From Kingdonia uniflora (lineage: Eukaryota > Streptophyta > Magnoliopsida > Ranunculales > Circaeasteraceae): 64,000 nucleotides of DNA. This document shows, one piece after another, positions 49,048 to 60,993 of the stretch (its first letter is position 1; every line of letters begins with the position of its first letter). The stretch spans positions 124,001 to 188,000 of the forward strand of contig JACGCM010000304.1 of the NCBI GenBank assembly GCA_014058105.1, in the 5' to 3' direction. The translations under genes were made by a program, and so were the position numbers. The notes beneath the pieces are model-generated. The model made no database searches and had not been told where the DNA came from. It saw only the letters and a list, made by a program, of their open reading frames with translations.

Positions 49048-49728
49048 ATGGCTATTGAGTTTCTCCTAGGCCCTGCTACCTATAAAAAAGATGAGAAGGT
49101 GCTTCAATTCATCCAAGATATGACCACAAATGCTGACTCCGTTCAAGAGAAGGTGTTGGCCAAAATACTGACCCAAAACGCCAACAGTACCGAATACCTC
49201 AAGCGAAACAATTTGGGCGGAGCCACTGATCGAGACACCTTTAAGTCCAAGGTCCCTGTCATCACCTACGAGAATCTTCAGCCCGATATCCAACGTATAG
49301 GTAATGGGGATCGTTCTCCTATATTATTTGGTCATCCCATCTCAGAGTTCCTTACAAGGTGATCAAATTGCCTTTCTTTTTGTACGTAGTTATCTTAACA
49401 TAGGAACTCCCAATTCAATTATTACCAACGGGACTCTAGCTAATGCGTGACAAATCTTTACAGTTCGGGAACTTCAGGTGGTGAGAGAAAATTGTTGCTA
49501 ACAATTCAAGAAGAATGGGATTGCCGTCACCTTCTTCTCAGTCTTGTCATGCCTGTAATGAACCTGTAAGTCTATTTTTCGACTTTCAGTTGGTCGTCTC
49601 AGCAGGTAACTATTAGAATAGCACATTAACAAGGCAGCTTTAATTTGTTGGTGTTAAAAATGCAGCTATGTAGCAGATCTTGATGAAGGAAAGGGACTTT
49701 ATTTTCTATTCGTGAAAGCTGAAACAAA
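49048..49728 (+). pseudogene. GH3 acyl-amido synthetase, first three exons, gene disrupted
   Basis: Exon 1 (49048-49358) opens [13 protein letters not shown] and includes [35 protein letters not shown] and [17 protein letters not shown]. Exon 2 (49464-49565) encodes [20 protein letters not shown] and VMPVMN: the SSGTS nucleotide-binding motif of GH3 enzymes. Exon 3 starts at 49666 with LYVADLDEGKGLYFLFVKAE. Splice joins keep the frame (ACAAG/GTGATC with a CAG acceptor; GTAAGT with GCAG). Exons 1 and 2 have no stop. Homology ends at about 49728, so the protein would lack most of the acyl-adenylating domain. It is divergent to the peroxidase. Confidence 0.9.
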
Positions 49729-50041
49729 TGAAACATCCATATTTGGAGTTTGTTTCATTTCGTGTCTAGAATAGGTGTCAGCACTACCTCATGGTTATTC
49801 GTCGTCAAAGAGCGTACGTGGAACGACTACAACTGGACTGACACTAAACAGGTACGTGGGTTTGTACCTCTTCCTTCTAAGTATTCAAGCCGTTAATATT
49901 TTTCAAAAGGTCAAAAAAAGGAATCATGTTTTTTTGAAGAAAATAGGTTTATGTTCGAACAAACTTTTTCTCTGTTCGAACATTTTACTCAGACCACTGT
50001 TTCTTCGAATATGATCTTTGGTTCTGCTCAAATAGAACTTT
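49729..50041. other. Remnant of an LTR-like sequence between GH3 and the Copia pair
   Basis: GH3 homology is lost. From about 49940 the sequence contains GTTCGAAC words like the Copia LTRs, and a similar piece occurs at 60600-60660, so the Copia element at 50042 may have entered an older LTR. Frames here have no domain. Confidence 0.4.
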
Positions 50042-50704
50042 TGTTAAGGTATGAACTCGAATTATGTTCATGGAAGTTCATCGGAGTTCGTGGGGCGAGC
50101 AAGGATCGAAGACAGATGAAAAATATGAATTTTCAATGTTCTGTTCGAATAGACTTTTGTCTGTTCGAACAGAAGAGGCAGTGGCAATTTTATTCGAATA
50201 GACTTTGAGTCTATTCGAATAGAAACTAGTCTGTTCGAACATACTCAAAATATGTTCGAACAAAAGAAACCAAACCCTCTTTATTCGAACAGACTTTGGG
50301 TCTGTTCGAACAAACTTCATAAAGTCAGTTTTAGAAGGTTTGGTTGGAGGTGTTGAATTGTCTCGGGATCCGTACTTTGAGTCCAACTTTATGTAATAAC
50401 TTCTCATGTTTATAAGGAATGTCAGGGGTATTTCTTATTGTATCTTAGAGAGTTTAATTCTAGAGTGAACTAGGGTTTAAGAGACTCCATAAAAAGCTTG
50501 AGGAAGGTTGGAGAGATCCTTTGTAACTGATTTGATCATAGTAGATTGTTCGCGGGGAGTAGCTTTTTATCTGCAATTCCACTTCCCTCATCCGGGTAAT
50601 ACTTTTGTCCTTGTTTTGTTCTTTGCTTGATTAATTACTCGATCGGCGATTTAAGCGTTTCATTCTTGTCGCAGAAGAGAGACTAGTTACCTCAATTCTC
50701 AACA
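50042..50704 (+). mobile_element. 5' LTR of Copia E
   Basis: It begins TGTTAAGGTATGAACTCG and ends CAATTCTCAACA. It contains a cluster of TGTTCGAACA-type palindromes (about 50140-50310). Its 3' partner is at 59967-60595. Confidence 0.82.
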
Positions 50705-50707
50705 ACT

Positions 50708-51323
50708 TGTTGGGTATGAACTCGAATCAAGATTGTCGAAGAAATCTGAAGATTATCGAAGTCGTTCGAACGAAAATGGAAGTCCTTCGAACGAGCTTCA
50801 AAGCGTTTGAACGAACTTGTTTGTACTCACTGGAATTTTGCCCCAAGAGTCAATATCATTCGAACGAGATGTTATGTTTCTAGGGTTGGAGACCAACTAT
50901 CGTAAAGTCGTTCGAACGAGCTTGGAGTCATTCGAACGAGCTTCGCGTAGATTTGCCTTAGATGTTATGTTTGAGTCATTGAGTTCCGCCTCGAGATCAG
51001 TACTACTTGTATTTAGTCCTCTAGTATATAGGACTTAAGTTATTTTGTTAATCTATCTTTTGGTGAGTTTAATCATAGAGAGGCTAGGGTTTAAAGAGAC
51101 TCTATTAAATCTTGAGAAGCTTGAGAGATCATTGTAACCTATTTGATATCATAGTGAATTGTTCGTGGGGAGTGGTTTTTCATCCGAAAGGGTTTTCCAC
51201 TTCCCTCCTCCGAGAAAATCTTTGTGTCCTTTATTGTTCTTTGTTTGATTTACTACTTGAGTTGGCAATTTCTGCGCATCGTTCTTGCTTGATAGGAGAG
51301 AGTATCTACCTTGATTCTCAACA
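50708..51323 (+). mobile_element. 5' LTR of Copia D
   Basis: It begins TGTTGGGTATGAACTCG and ends TTGATTCTCAACA, 616 bp. It carries repeated CGTTCGAACG or close forms at about 50760-50945. Confidence 0.85.
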
Positions 51324-51365
51324 ATTAGTGTCAGAGCGAGTGTTAGGGCTTATGTGGTGAAGAGC

Positions 51366-52224
51366 AATGGCCGATCAGGAGAAGTTGAAGATCGCTAAGT
51401 TCAATGGATCAAACTTTGGAGTGTGAAAGATGGAGATAGAAGATTACCTCTATCAGAAAGATCTTGATTTACCACTGGGTGGAGTTGAGATAAAGCTAGT
51501 AGATTTTGATATTGTTAAGTGGGCGTGATTGGATCGCAAAGCGTTTGGAATTGTTAGGTTAGCGCTGTCATCTCAGATTCTACACATGATCTCCAAAGTC
51601 ACGACTACGAAGGGTTTGATGGAGATGTTGTCCGTTATGTACTCAGAACCGTCCGGGGCAAATAAGGTTTACCTTTTACGGCACTTGTTTACTTTGAAGA
51701 TGAAGGACAATGGTAGTGTGCAAGCTCATATCAGTAAGTTCAATACCATACATGCTCAACTGGAATTTGCTAAAATTACTTTTACCAAGGAGGTGAGAGT
51801 GTGGACTCTTATAGGGAAGATGGCAGAAAGCTGGGAAGGATTTATTACAGCTGTGAGCAACTCATCGGGGAAGAAAGACATCAAATTTGACACTATAGTC
51901 TCGTTGATTATGAGTAAAGATAATAGGTGTAAAACATCTGAACCCTCTTCAAATTCAAATGGCAGTATGTTGAACGTCGAGGAAAAAGGGAGGTCTTACA
52001 AAAAGGGGCCAAAATTTGGAAGGGGTCGATCACAGTCAAGAGGGAAGTCTAAGCCTCCTGGTGCGTGTTGGACTTGTGGAAAGAAGGGCCACTTCAGGCG
52101 AGATTGTAACTCTTCTTCGTATAAAAAGATTAATGATGAAGAGAAAGATACAATAAACCTTACTGAGGAGGTTAGTTCTGACGAGGCTCTACTACTATCG
52201 TGTGACGATGTTAACGAATCTTGA
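51366..52224 (+). pseudogene. Copia D gag
   Basis: The ATG at 51366 gives MADQEKLKIAKFNGSNFGV and then TGA in place of the Trp found in E (FGMWK); a second TGA follows at the WA/LDRK position, shared with E. From 51529 a 231-codon open stretch contains the gag core (LLRHLFTLKMKDNGSVQAHI) and a CCHC zinc knuckle CWTCGKKGHFRRDC at about residues 180-195 of that stretch. Gag would package the RNA. It ends in a stop just before the protease region. Confidence 0.85.
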
Positions 52225-53280
52225 ATTGTTGATTCGGGCACTTCCTTCCATGATACTGCGAATGTAGGTTTACTTACTAATATTGTCAAATGCGACTTCG
52301 GTACGGATTTTCTTGCAGATAAGAGTGCACGCAATATTACTAGGAAGGGAAACGCTAGGTTATTGTTACCTTCAGGGGGAACATTGGTTTTATAAAATGT
52401 GCGACTTTTAACTAAATTGGGGCGTAACCTGATATCGGTTAGCAAATTGGTGGATGATGGCGAATATGTCAGTACCTTTGGTGCAACCTTCTGGAAGGTT
52501 ACAAAGGTAGCTATGTTGGTAGCTCGAGGCTTGCGACAAGGAACGCTGTATACAACCCATGACATAATTTCCACTATTTGTGTGGCCACTCCAGGGATTG
52601 ATACAAGTACGTGGCACAAATGGCTCGGCCACATGAATGAGAAGGGGATGAAGATAATGGTAACAAAGAGAAAACTAGAGGGACTTGCTGAGGTTGATCT
52701 CAAGTTTTGTGAAGAGTGTATTCTTACAAAACAGAAGAAGGTCAGTTTCAAATTATATAGAAGATCAAGGAAACCCAGAAAGTTGGATCTTGTACACACG
52801 GATATTTGGGGGCCAACCAAGGTATTTTCTCTTGGTTTTCTCATTACTATGTTACTTTTATCGATGATGCTACTCGTAAATTGTGGGTCTACTTCGTGAA
52901 GAACAAGTCAGATGTGTTCGATTAATTCAAGAGGTGAAGGGCTCTAGTTGAAAATAAAACCGGTTTGAAACTTAAGTGTCTCAAGTCGGATAATGAGGGC
53001 AAATATTGTAGTGACGAGTTTGAAGACTTTTGCGCATCAAACAGGATTAGAAGACAAAAGACTATTCCTGGAACACCGCAACAAAATGGTGTTGTAGAAC
53101 GCATGAACCGAACAATAAACAAAAGAGCGAAGAACGTGAGACTCAACGCTGGATTGCCAAAGTGTTTTTGGGTAGATGCAGTTAGTACGGCGGCGTACTT
53201 GATTAACAGAGGGCCTTCGATGGCTTTGGACTTGGAATTCTTAAAAATGCATGGATCAGTAAAGAGGTAAACCTTAATCA
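52225..53280 (+). pseudogene. Copia D protease and integrase region
   Basis: After the gag stop the frame continues with VDSGTSFHD (aspartic protease DSG), one further stop, then the pre-integrase domain (WHKWLGHMNEKG with paired Cys FCEECI) and the integrase core start LVHTDIWGPT. A frameshift near 52830-52890 and a stop near 52922 separate it from 52965-53270, which has LKSDNEGKY, TPQQNGVVERMNRT and a C-terminal core segment. The DDE residues appear as D, D and E in these strings. Not functional because of the breaks. Confidence 0.82.
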
Positions 53281-53281
53281 C

Positions 53282-55235
53282 TTGCGTATTTTCGGTTGTA
53301 CCTCATATGTGCTTGATAATTCAGATATAAGGACCAAGTTAGATACAAAGTTGATGAAGTATATTTTCATTGGATACGGTGGTGATGAGTTTGGGTACCA
53401 ATTTTGGAATGGGAAGAATCAAAAAGTTATCCAGAGCCCTAATGTTACATTCAATGAGGAAGTCTTATACAAAGATATCAAAGTACCTGTGGAAAAGATT
53501 TGAGATGAAGTAGCGGAAAGTATCGACATTGAAGATGATGAACCCTTTCGAGAGGATGATGTAGAAACCGTTGTTGAATTTGTTGCACCGAATCAAAACG
53601 AGGAACCTAATGATCTAGACATTCCAATAGTACTTCGAAAGGAGCTGAGTGTTGCAAGAATTTTGGCAAGGTACCTAAATTCTTTAAATCACTTGTTACT
53701 TACAGATGGTGGTGAACCTGAAAGTTACAATGAGGCTTTAGATGTAGAAGCCAAGAGCAAGTGGGAGCTTGCTATGGATGATGAGATGCAGTCATTATCA
53801 GTTAATCAAACTTGGGATTTAGTTCGGTTACCGAAGGGGAAGAGAGCATTGCATAACAAGTGGGTATACAGACTAAAGTAGGAATCTGACGGTTCAAGGA
53901 GATTCTTGGCTAGACTTGTGGTGAAGGGCTTTCAGCAAAAGAAGAAAAAAAGACGTTGATTTCGGTAAGATTTTTGCTCCTGTTGTAAAGACGTCTACTA
54001 TTTGGGTTGTGATGAATAGAGTTGTTGTTGAAGATTTTCATCTTGAACAACTTGATGTCAAGACCGCATTTCTTCACGGTAACCTCGATAAATAAATTTA
54101 TATGAAGCAGCCAGAAGGGTATTCGGCTAAAGGGAAAGAAGATCTTGTGTGAAGGCTCACGAAGAGCTTATACGGTTTGAAACAAGCGTCGAGACAGTGG
54201 TATTTGAAGTTTGAACAGTTCATGTCCAGAAATGGCTATTCGAAGAGTAATGCGGATCACTGTTGTTTTATAAAGAATACGGGGAACTCATATATTATTT
54301 TACTTCTGTATGTAAATGATATGTTGGTAGAAAGTGTCGACATGGGAGAGATAGTTCAGAAGGACTTGGGTGCGACGAAACAAGTTCTTGGTATGCATAT
54401 TACAAGGGACAGAAAGCGGTGAGAATTGAAGTTATCTCAAGTTGAGTACATCGGCATAGTATTGAAGCAGTTTAATATGGATGGTTCTAAAATTGTTAGT
54501 ACACCATTAGGAGGCCACTTCAAATTATCAAAGGATTGTTATCCGAAGACGCAGAAAGATCGCGATGAGATGCAGAAGATTCCTTATCAATCCGCGATTG
54601 ATAGCTTAATGTACACATGATTTGTACAAGACCAGATATTGCCCAAGCATCGGAAGTTGTTAGTAGGTATATAAGCAATCCAGGCAAGGAGCATTGGAGA
54701 GCTGTGAAATGGATACTGAGGTATCTAAAGGGGACTTAAGATATGGCATTATGTCATAGGGGTTCTCAGATATGCTTACAGGGTTTTGTTGATTCTGATA
54801 TGGTGGGTGACATGGATAGGCGGAAGGGTACTAGTGGTTTTATTTTTATATTGGGAAGTGGTGCAGTTACATGGGTTTCTAGGTTACAGAAGATTGTAGT
54901 TTTGTCTACGATGGAGGCGGAATATGCTGCAACTATAGAAGTGTACAAAGATATGGTTTGGCTCAAAGGGTTGATGAAAGTGCTTGGTAGAGAACAATTT
55001 TCTCCTAAGTTGTATAGTGATAGTCAAGGCGCTATACACTTAGCGAAGAATTCAACTTTTTACTCTAGGACCAAGCACATTTATATTCTGTATTACTATA
55101 TTCGCTCGCTCCTCGAGGATGGTGTGTTGAAGCTTGTGAAGATTCACACTGATGTGAATCCGACCGATATGTTTACAAAGGTGGTGACTTTTCAGAAGTT
55201 GATGACATATATAACTTATGTGGGTCTTCAAGATT
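53282..55235 (+). pseudogene. Copia D reverse transcriptase and RNase H
   Basis: Pieces in order are RIFGCTSYVLD (integrase tail), EPESYNEALDVEAKSKWELA and HNKWVYRLK (start of the RT), LDVKTAFLHGNL, SLYGLKQASRQWYLKF, then LLLYVNDMLV, where the catalytic YVDD box is changed to YVND. RNase H pieces at 54743-55237 have FVDSDMVGDMDRRKGTSGF, LSTMEAEYAA and YSDSQGAIHLAKN. At least five stops or shifts occur. The box change alone would remove polymerase activity. Confidence 0.85.
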
Positions 55236-55310
55236 GAAGGCCCGGGTAGTGCGAGTAATTTATTGGGAGATCTAAAGATGGGTTACGGGATTCGATTTCA
55301 AGTGGGAGAT

Positions 55311-55956
55311 TATTGGGTATGAACTTGAATCAAGATTGTCGAAGAAATCTGAAGATTGTCGAAGTCGTTTCGAGCGAAAATGGAAGTCACTAGAATGAGT
55401 CGTTCGAACGAGCTTCAAAGCGTTCGAACAAACTTTTTTGTACTCACTTGAATTTTGGCCCAGGAGTCAATATCGTTCGAACGAGCTTGGATGTCATTCG
55501 AACGAGATGTTATGTTTCTAGGGTTGGAGACCAACTATCACAAAATCGTTCGAACGAGCTTGGAGTCGTTCGAACGAGTTTCACGTAAGTTTGCCTTAGA
55601 TGTTATGTTTGAGTCGTTAAGTTCCACCTCGAGATCTATACAATTTGTATTTAGTCCTCTAGTATATAAAGAGGACTTAGGTTATTTTGTTTATCTATCC
55701 TTTGGTAAGTTTAATCTTAGAGAGGCTAGGGTTTAAAGAGACTGTATTAAAGCTTGAGAGATCATTGTAACCAATTTGATATCATAGTGAATTATTCGTG
55801 GGGAGTGGTTTTTTATCCGCAAGGGTTTTCCACTTCCCTCCTCCGAGAAAATCTTCGTGTCATTTATTGTTCTTTGTTTGATTTACTACTTGAGTTGGCG
55901 ATTTCCGCGTATCATTCTTGTCTGATAGGAGAGAGTAGCAACCTCGATTCTCAATA
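55311..55956 (+). mobile_element. 3' LTR of Copia D
   Basis: It starts TATTGGGTATGAACTTG (TG changed to TA) after AAGTGGGAGAT and ends GATTCTCAATA, 646 bp. Some insertions relative to the 616-bp 5' LTR, such as about 20-30 bp near 55390-55500, show that the pair has diverged. Confidence 0.85.
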
Positions 55957-55958
55957 CA

Positions 55959-55975
55959 ACTAGTATTAGAGTGCT
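55959..55975 (+). promoter_or_regulatory. Primer-binding site of Copia E, displaced by the insertion of D
   Basis: ACTAGTATTAGAGTGCT, a mutated form of the tRNA-iMet-type ACTGGTATCAGAGC. It now lies about 5.25 kb from its own 5' LTR because D is inserted between them. Confidence 0.7.
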
Positions 55976-56003
55976 TATTATAGGGCTTGTGTGGTGAAGA
56001 GCG

Positions 56004-56830
56004 ATGGCCGACAGAGAGAAATTGAAGATTGCGAAGTTTTATGGTTTGAATTTTGGAATGTGGAAGATACAGATAGAAGATTATCTTTATCAGAAGGATC
56101 TTGACTTACCATTGGGTGGGATTGAGATGAAGCCGGCAGATCATGATACTGCAAAGTGGGCGTGATTGGATCGCAAAGCGCTTGGAACCGTTAGGCTAGG
56201 GCTATCATTTCAAATTCTACATATGATCTCCAAAGTTACGACAATAAAAGATTTGATGAAGACTTTATCCTCTATATACTCAGAACCGTCTAGGGCAAAT
56301 AAGGTACATTTATTACGTCATTTGTTTACTTTAAAGAGGAAAGATAATGGTAGTGTGCAAGCTCATATTAGTGAGTTCAATACTATTCATGCTCAACTTG
56401 AATCCGTGAAAATCACTTTTACCGAGGAGGTAAAAACGTGGGTTCATTTGGGGCAGATGTCCAAGAGCAGGAAAGGGTTTATTACAACTCTAAGTAATTC
56501 ATCGAGGAATAAAGACATTAAATTTAATATTATAGTCTCTTTGATTATGAGTGAAGACAATTGGCATAAATCATATGAATTCTCTTTGAGTTTAAACAGC
56601 AGTGCGTTAAATGTTGAGGAAATATGGAGGTCCTATAGAAATGGACCAAAGAATGGAAGGGCTCATTCATAATCAAAAGGAAAGTCCAAGCCGCTCGATG
56701 CGTGTTAGACCTGTGGAAAGAAGGACCATTTCAGGCATGATTGTAATTCTTTTAAGAAAGTCAATGATGAAGAGAGAGATACAATGAACCTTACTAAAGA
56801 GGTTAGTTCTGACGAGACTCTACTTCTTTC
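56004..56830 (+). pseudogene. Copia E gag
   Basis: The ATG at 56004 gives MADREKLKIAKFYGLNFGMW, and the same WA-stop-LDRK position as in D appears at 56163. The 168-codon stretch at 56166-56672 covers the core. The zinc knuckle region is damaged: C*TCGKKDHFRHDC has a stop in place of the Trp and D in place of G. Clearly homologous to D gag along its length. Confidence 0.82.
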
Positions 56831-56851
56831 GTGTGTCGATGTTAATGAATT

Positions 56852-57925
56852 ATGGATAGAGTTGATTCGGGCGCCTCATTCCATGTTATTGCAAACGTAG
56901 GTTTCCTAACCAATATTGCTAAAGGTAACTTCAGAACGGTCTTCTTTATAGATAAGAGTGCGCATAATATAACTAGAAAGGGAAACGCTAGGTTGAAGTT
57001 GCCTTCGGGGGCGATGTTGGTTTTAAAGAATGTGCGACTTGTACCCAAATTGGGGTGTAATCTTATCTTGGTTAGCCAACTGTCAGATGATGGTGGATAT
57101 GTAAGCTCCTTTAGTGATACTTTCTAGAAGGTTACAAAGGGAGCTATGGTACTAGTTCGGGGCTTAAGACAAGGAACATTGTATACAACGTAAGGCACAA
57201 TTTTTACTATTTATGCGACTACTCTGGGGATTGATACAAGTACTTGGCACAAACGGCTCAGTCACATGAGTAAAATAGGAATGAAGATGATGGTAACAAA
57301 GGGAAAGCTAGAGGGTCTTGATGAGGTTGATCTTAAGTTTTGTGAAGAGTGCATTTTTATGAAGCAGAAGAAGGTTAGTTTCAAAATAATCGGAAGATCA
57401 AGGAAACCTAAAAAATTAAATCTTGTTCATGCAGATGTTTGGGGGCCAACAAAGGTGTCTTCTCTTTATGGTTCTCATTATTATGTTACTTTCATCGATG
57501 ATATTACTCATAAACTGTGGGCCTACTTTGTGAAGAACAAATCGGATATGTTTGATAAGGTCAAGAAGTGGATGGCTCTAGTTGAAAATAAAACTGGCTT
57601 AAAACTGAAGTGTCTTAGGTCGGATAACTAGGGCGAGTATTGTACTGATGAGTTTAAAGACTTTTGCGCATTAAATAGGATTAGGCAATAGAAGACTATT
57701 CATAGAATACCACAACAAAATGGTGTTACATAATGCATGAACTGAACCATAAACGAAAGAGCGAGGAGTATGAGACTCAACGCTGGGGTGCAGAAATATT
57801 TTTGGGTGGATGTGGCTAGTACGGCAGCGTACTTGATAAACAGAAGGCCTTCAACGGCTTTGGACTTTGGATTGCCTGAAGAAGCATAGACCGTTAAAGA
57901 GGTAATCCTTTCTCATTTTCGTATT
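56852..57925 (+). pseudogene. Copia E protease and integrase region
   Basis: VDSGASFHV (protease), a stop near 57125, then MSKIGMKMMVTKGKLEG, FCEECIFMKQKK and LNLVHADVWGPTKV with FIDDITHKLWAYFVKNKSDMF (integrase core). The core meets a TAG right after LRSDN (near 57628), and later pieces carry more stops. Integration function is lost. Confidence 0.82.
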
Positions 57926-59888
57926 TTGGGTAATACCTCATATGTGCTTGATAATTCATATACAATGACAAAGTTGGATACAAAGTCAAGGAAGTACATA
58001 TTCATTAAATATGGTGGTGATGAGTATGGGTACCGATTTTGGGATGCAAAGAATCAGAAAGTCATCTGGAGCTGTAATGTTACATTTAATGAGGAAGTTT
58101 TGTATAAAGACTTCAAAGTACTTGAGGAAAGGAAGCAAAGTGAAGCAGCGGAAAGTGTCGATATTGAATTTGAACCCTCTCAAGAGGTTAAAGAAGAAGT
58201 CATAGTTGAGTCTGATGCACTGGATCAAGACGAGGAACCTAATGAGTTAGACATTCCAATAGCACTTCAAAAGGAGCCAAGAAATGCAAAAAATTTGACT
58301 CGGTGCGTTAACTCCCTACTTCACTTATTACTTACGGATGGTGGTGAACCGGAAAGTTACGGCTTTAGATGTGAAAGCCAAAAGCAAGTGGGAGCTTACT
58401 ATGGATGATGAGATGCAGTCATTGTTAGTAAATCAAACTTGGGATTTAGATCGGCTACCGAAAGGGAAAAGAGTATTGTGCAACAAATAGGTATATAGAC
58501 TAAAGCAGGAATCTGATTGTTTAAGGAAATTCAAGGCTTGACTTGTGGTAAAGGGCATTCAGCCGAAGGAAGGCGCTGATTTTGGTAAGATCTTTGCTTC
58601 TGTTGTGAAAATGTTTACTATACAGGTTGTGATGAATATAGTTGCAGTTGAAGATTTATATTTTGAGCAGCTTGATGTCAAGACAACATTTCTTCACGGT
58701 AATCTTGATGAAAATTTTATATGATGTAGTTAGAATGGTATTTAGTTAAAGGGAAAGAAGATCTAATGTGTATGCTCACGAAGAGCTTATATGGTTTGAA
58801 ACAAGTGTCGGGGCAGTGGTATTTGAAGTTTGATCAATTCATGTCCAGAAATGGTTATTCGAAATGCACTGCAGATCACTGTTGTTTTATCAAGAATACT
58901 AAAAACTCATATATCATTCTACTTCTGTATGTATATGATATGTTGGTAGCAAGTACCGACATGGGAGAGATTGTCAAGTTAAAAGAATAGTTGTCCCAGG
59001 AGTTTTTTATGAAGGACTGTGTATTGCAAAACAAGTTCTTGGTATGCGTGTTACACAAGACAGAAAGCGGCGAGAATTGAAGTTATCTCAAGCTGAGTAC
59101 ATCGGTAAAGTACTTAAGCAGTTTAACATGGATGAATCTAAGGTTGTTAGTACACCATTGGGAAGTTACTTTAAATTATTAAAGCAGTGTTGTCCGAAGA
59201 TGCAAAAGGATCGCGATGAGATGTGGAAGGTTCCTTATCAATTAGTGGTTGGTAGCCTTATGTACGCTATGATTTGTACGAGATCGGATATTGCCCAAGC
59301 ATTGAGAGTTGTTAGTAGGTATATGAATAATCCAAGCAATGACCAATATTGGAGAGTTGTGAAATGGATACTTAAGTATCTAAAGGGGACTCAAGATATG
59401 GCATTATTTTATGGGGGTTCTTAGATATGCTTACAGCGTTTCGTAGATTCTGATATGGCGGGTGACATTGATAGGCAGAAGAACACTAGTTGTTTTGTAT
59501 CTATATTGGGAAGCGGTGCGGTTACATGGGTTTCGAGGCTACAAAAGATTATAGCTTTGTCTACGACGGAGGCAAAATATGTTGTAGCTACAGAAGCGTG
59601 CAAGGATATGGTTTGGCTTAAAGAGTTGATGAAAATGCTTGGTAAAGAACAACATCTTCCTAAGTTGTATAGTGATAGTCAAAGCACAATATACTTAGCA
59701 AAGAATACAGCTTTTCACTCTAGAACCAAGCATATTAATATTCGATATCATTATATTCGCTCATTCCTCGAAGATGGTGTGTTGAAGCTTATGAAGATTC
59801 ATAATGATGTGAATCTGGCCGATATGTTTACGAAGGTAGTAATTTTTTAGAAGTTGAAGGCATCTATAACTTTTGTGGGTCTTCATGA
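57926..59888 (+). pseudogene. Copia E reverse transcriptase and RNase H
   Basis: Pieces are TSYVLDNSY, the linker with LDIPIALQKEPR, LDVKTTFLHGNLD, SLYGLKQVSGQWYLKF, and LLLYVYDMLVAST, where the YVDD box is YVYD. Then VTQDRKRRELKLSQAEYIG, SRYMNNPSNDQYWRVVKW, and RNase H with LSTTEAKYVVATEACKD and YSDSQSTIYLAKN. Stops and frameshifts are frequent, slightly more than in D, consistent with E being the older host element. Confidence 0.85.
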
Positions 59889-59966
59889 TTGAAGGTCCGG
59901 GTAGTGCGAGCAATTTATTTGGAGATTTGGAGATGGTTATGGTAGATTTGATTTCAAGTAGGAGAT

Positions 59967-60595
59967 TATGAAGGTATGAACATGAATTATGTTTGTGGAA
60001 GTTCATCGGAGTTCGAGGGACGAGCGGGGATCGAAGATGGATGAAAAATATGATTTTTTAATATTTTGTTTGAATAGACTTTTGTCTGTTCGAATAGAAG
60101 AGGTAGGGGTAATTTTATTCAAATAGACTTTGAGTTTGTTCGAATAGAAGAGACAGAACCCACTTTATTGAAACAGACTTTGGGTCTGTTTGAATAGACT
60201 TCGTAAAGTCAGTTTTAGAAGGTTTGGTTGAAGGCGTTGGCTTGTCTCGAGATCCATACTTTGATTCCAACTTAATGTAATAACTTCTCATGTTTATAAG
60301 GGATACTAGGGGTGTTTCTTATTATATCTTAGAGAGTTTAATTCTATAGTGAACTAGGGTTTGAGAGACTTCATTAGAAAGCTTGAGGAAACTTGGAGAA
60401 ATCGTTTGTAACCAATTTGTTCATAGTGGATTCTTCGCAGGGAGTGGTTTTTTATCCGCAAGGGTTTTCCACTTCCCTCCTCTGGGTAAATACTTTTGTC
60501 CTTATTTTATTATTTGCTAGATTAATTACTTGATCGACGATTTTTGAATTTTATTCTTGTCATTGAAGAGAGACTAACTACCTCAATTCTTAACA
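59967..60595 (+). mobile_element. 3' LTR of Copia E
   Basis: It begins TATGAAGGTATGAACATG after GTAGGAGAT and ends CAATTCTTAACA. It has the same arrangement as 50042-50704, with changed palindromes (for example GTTCGAATAG forms). Confidence 0.82.
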
Positions 60596-60993
60596 ACCTT
60601 GTCTGTTCAAACAAACTATTTCTCTATTTGAACAGACTTTGGGTTTTCAATTTTTTATTATTAAAAACATCCTTTCTTATATTTCTTTTTAACCTCTTCC
60701 AAAAAAAAATTTCTATGGCTTGATATTTTTAGAGAGACGAGAGATTTCAACGAGCGATTCAATGTGAAGTAAAACTCAAATTTAATCAATTAATAATTTA
60801 GAAAACCTAAATCCAATTTTAGATTTAATGTGTTTGAGTGATTCAAGCTTTGAAACTTTGATGCGTTATCCGAATCGAGGCATTGCGAGAATGAAGAATT
60901 GATTGCGAAGAGTTCAATTAGAAGAGAGGTAACCACGGGATGTGCTTATCGAGTCTGTAACTAATTGAATTCTTATAATTTTATTTCAATAGC
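60596..60993. other. Flank of Copia E, LTR-like at its start
   Basis: The first 60 bp resemble 49945-49985 (TTCAAACAAAC and TTTGAACAGAC words). The rest has no supported gene. Confidence 0.4.

Larger units (their letters stand above)
50708..55956 (+). mobile_element. Copia retrotransposon D, nested in E
   Basis: LTRs at 50708-51323 and 55311-55956, with a perfect 5-bp duplication CAACT at 50703-50707 and 55957-55961. A primer-site remnant follows the 5' LTR (TTAGTGTCAGAGCGAG, from the usual TTGGTATCAGAGC of tRNA-iMet), and the polypurine-like AAGTGGGAGATTA precedes the 3' LTR. The internal frame 51366-55235 is broken. D and E belong to related families with similar gag and pol but different LTRs. 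Confidence 0.9.
50042..60595 (+). mobile_element. Copia retrotransposon E, split by Copia element D
   Basis: 5' LTR 50042-50704, internal region 55962-59966, 3' LTR 59967-60595. The flanks ACTTT and ACCTT are a likely 5-bp target duplication with one change. The internal order is gag, protease, integrase, reverse transcriptase, RNase H (Copia order), with many stops. The nested element sits at its primer site. It lies between pieces of the GH3 gene and so disrupts it. Confidence 0.8.

Noticed and set aside
51996..52844. 282-codon minus-strand frame
   Set aside because: It is antisense to Copia D gag, protease and integrase, which have clear motifs on the plus strand.
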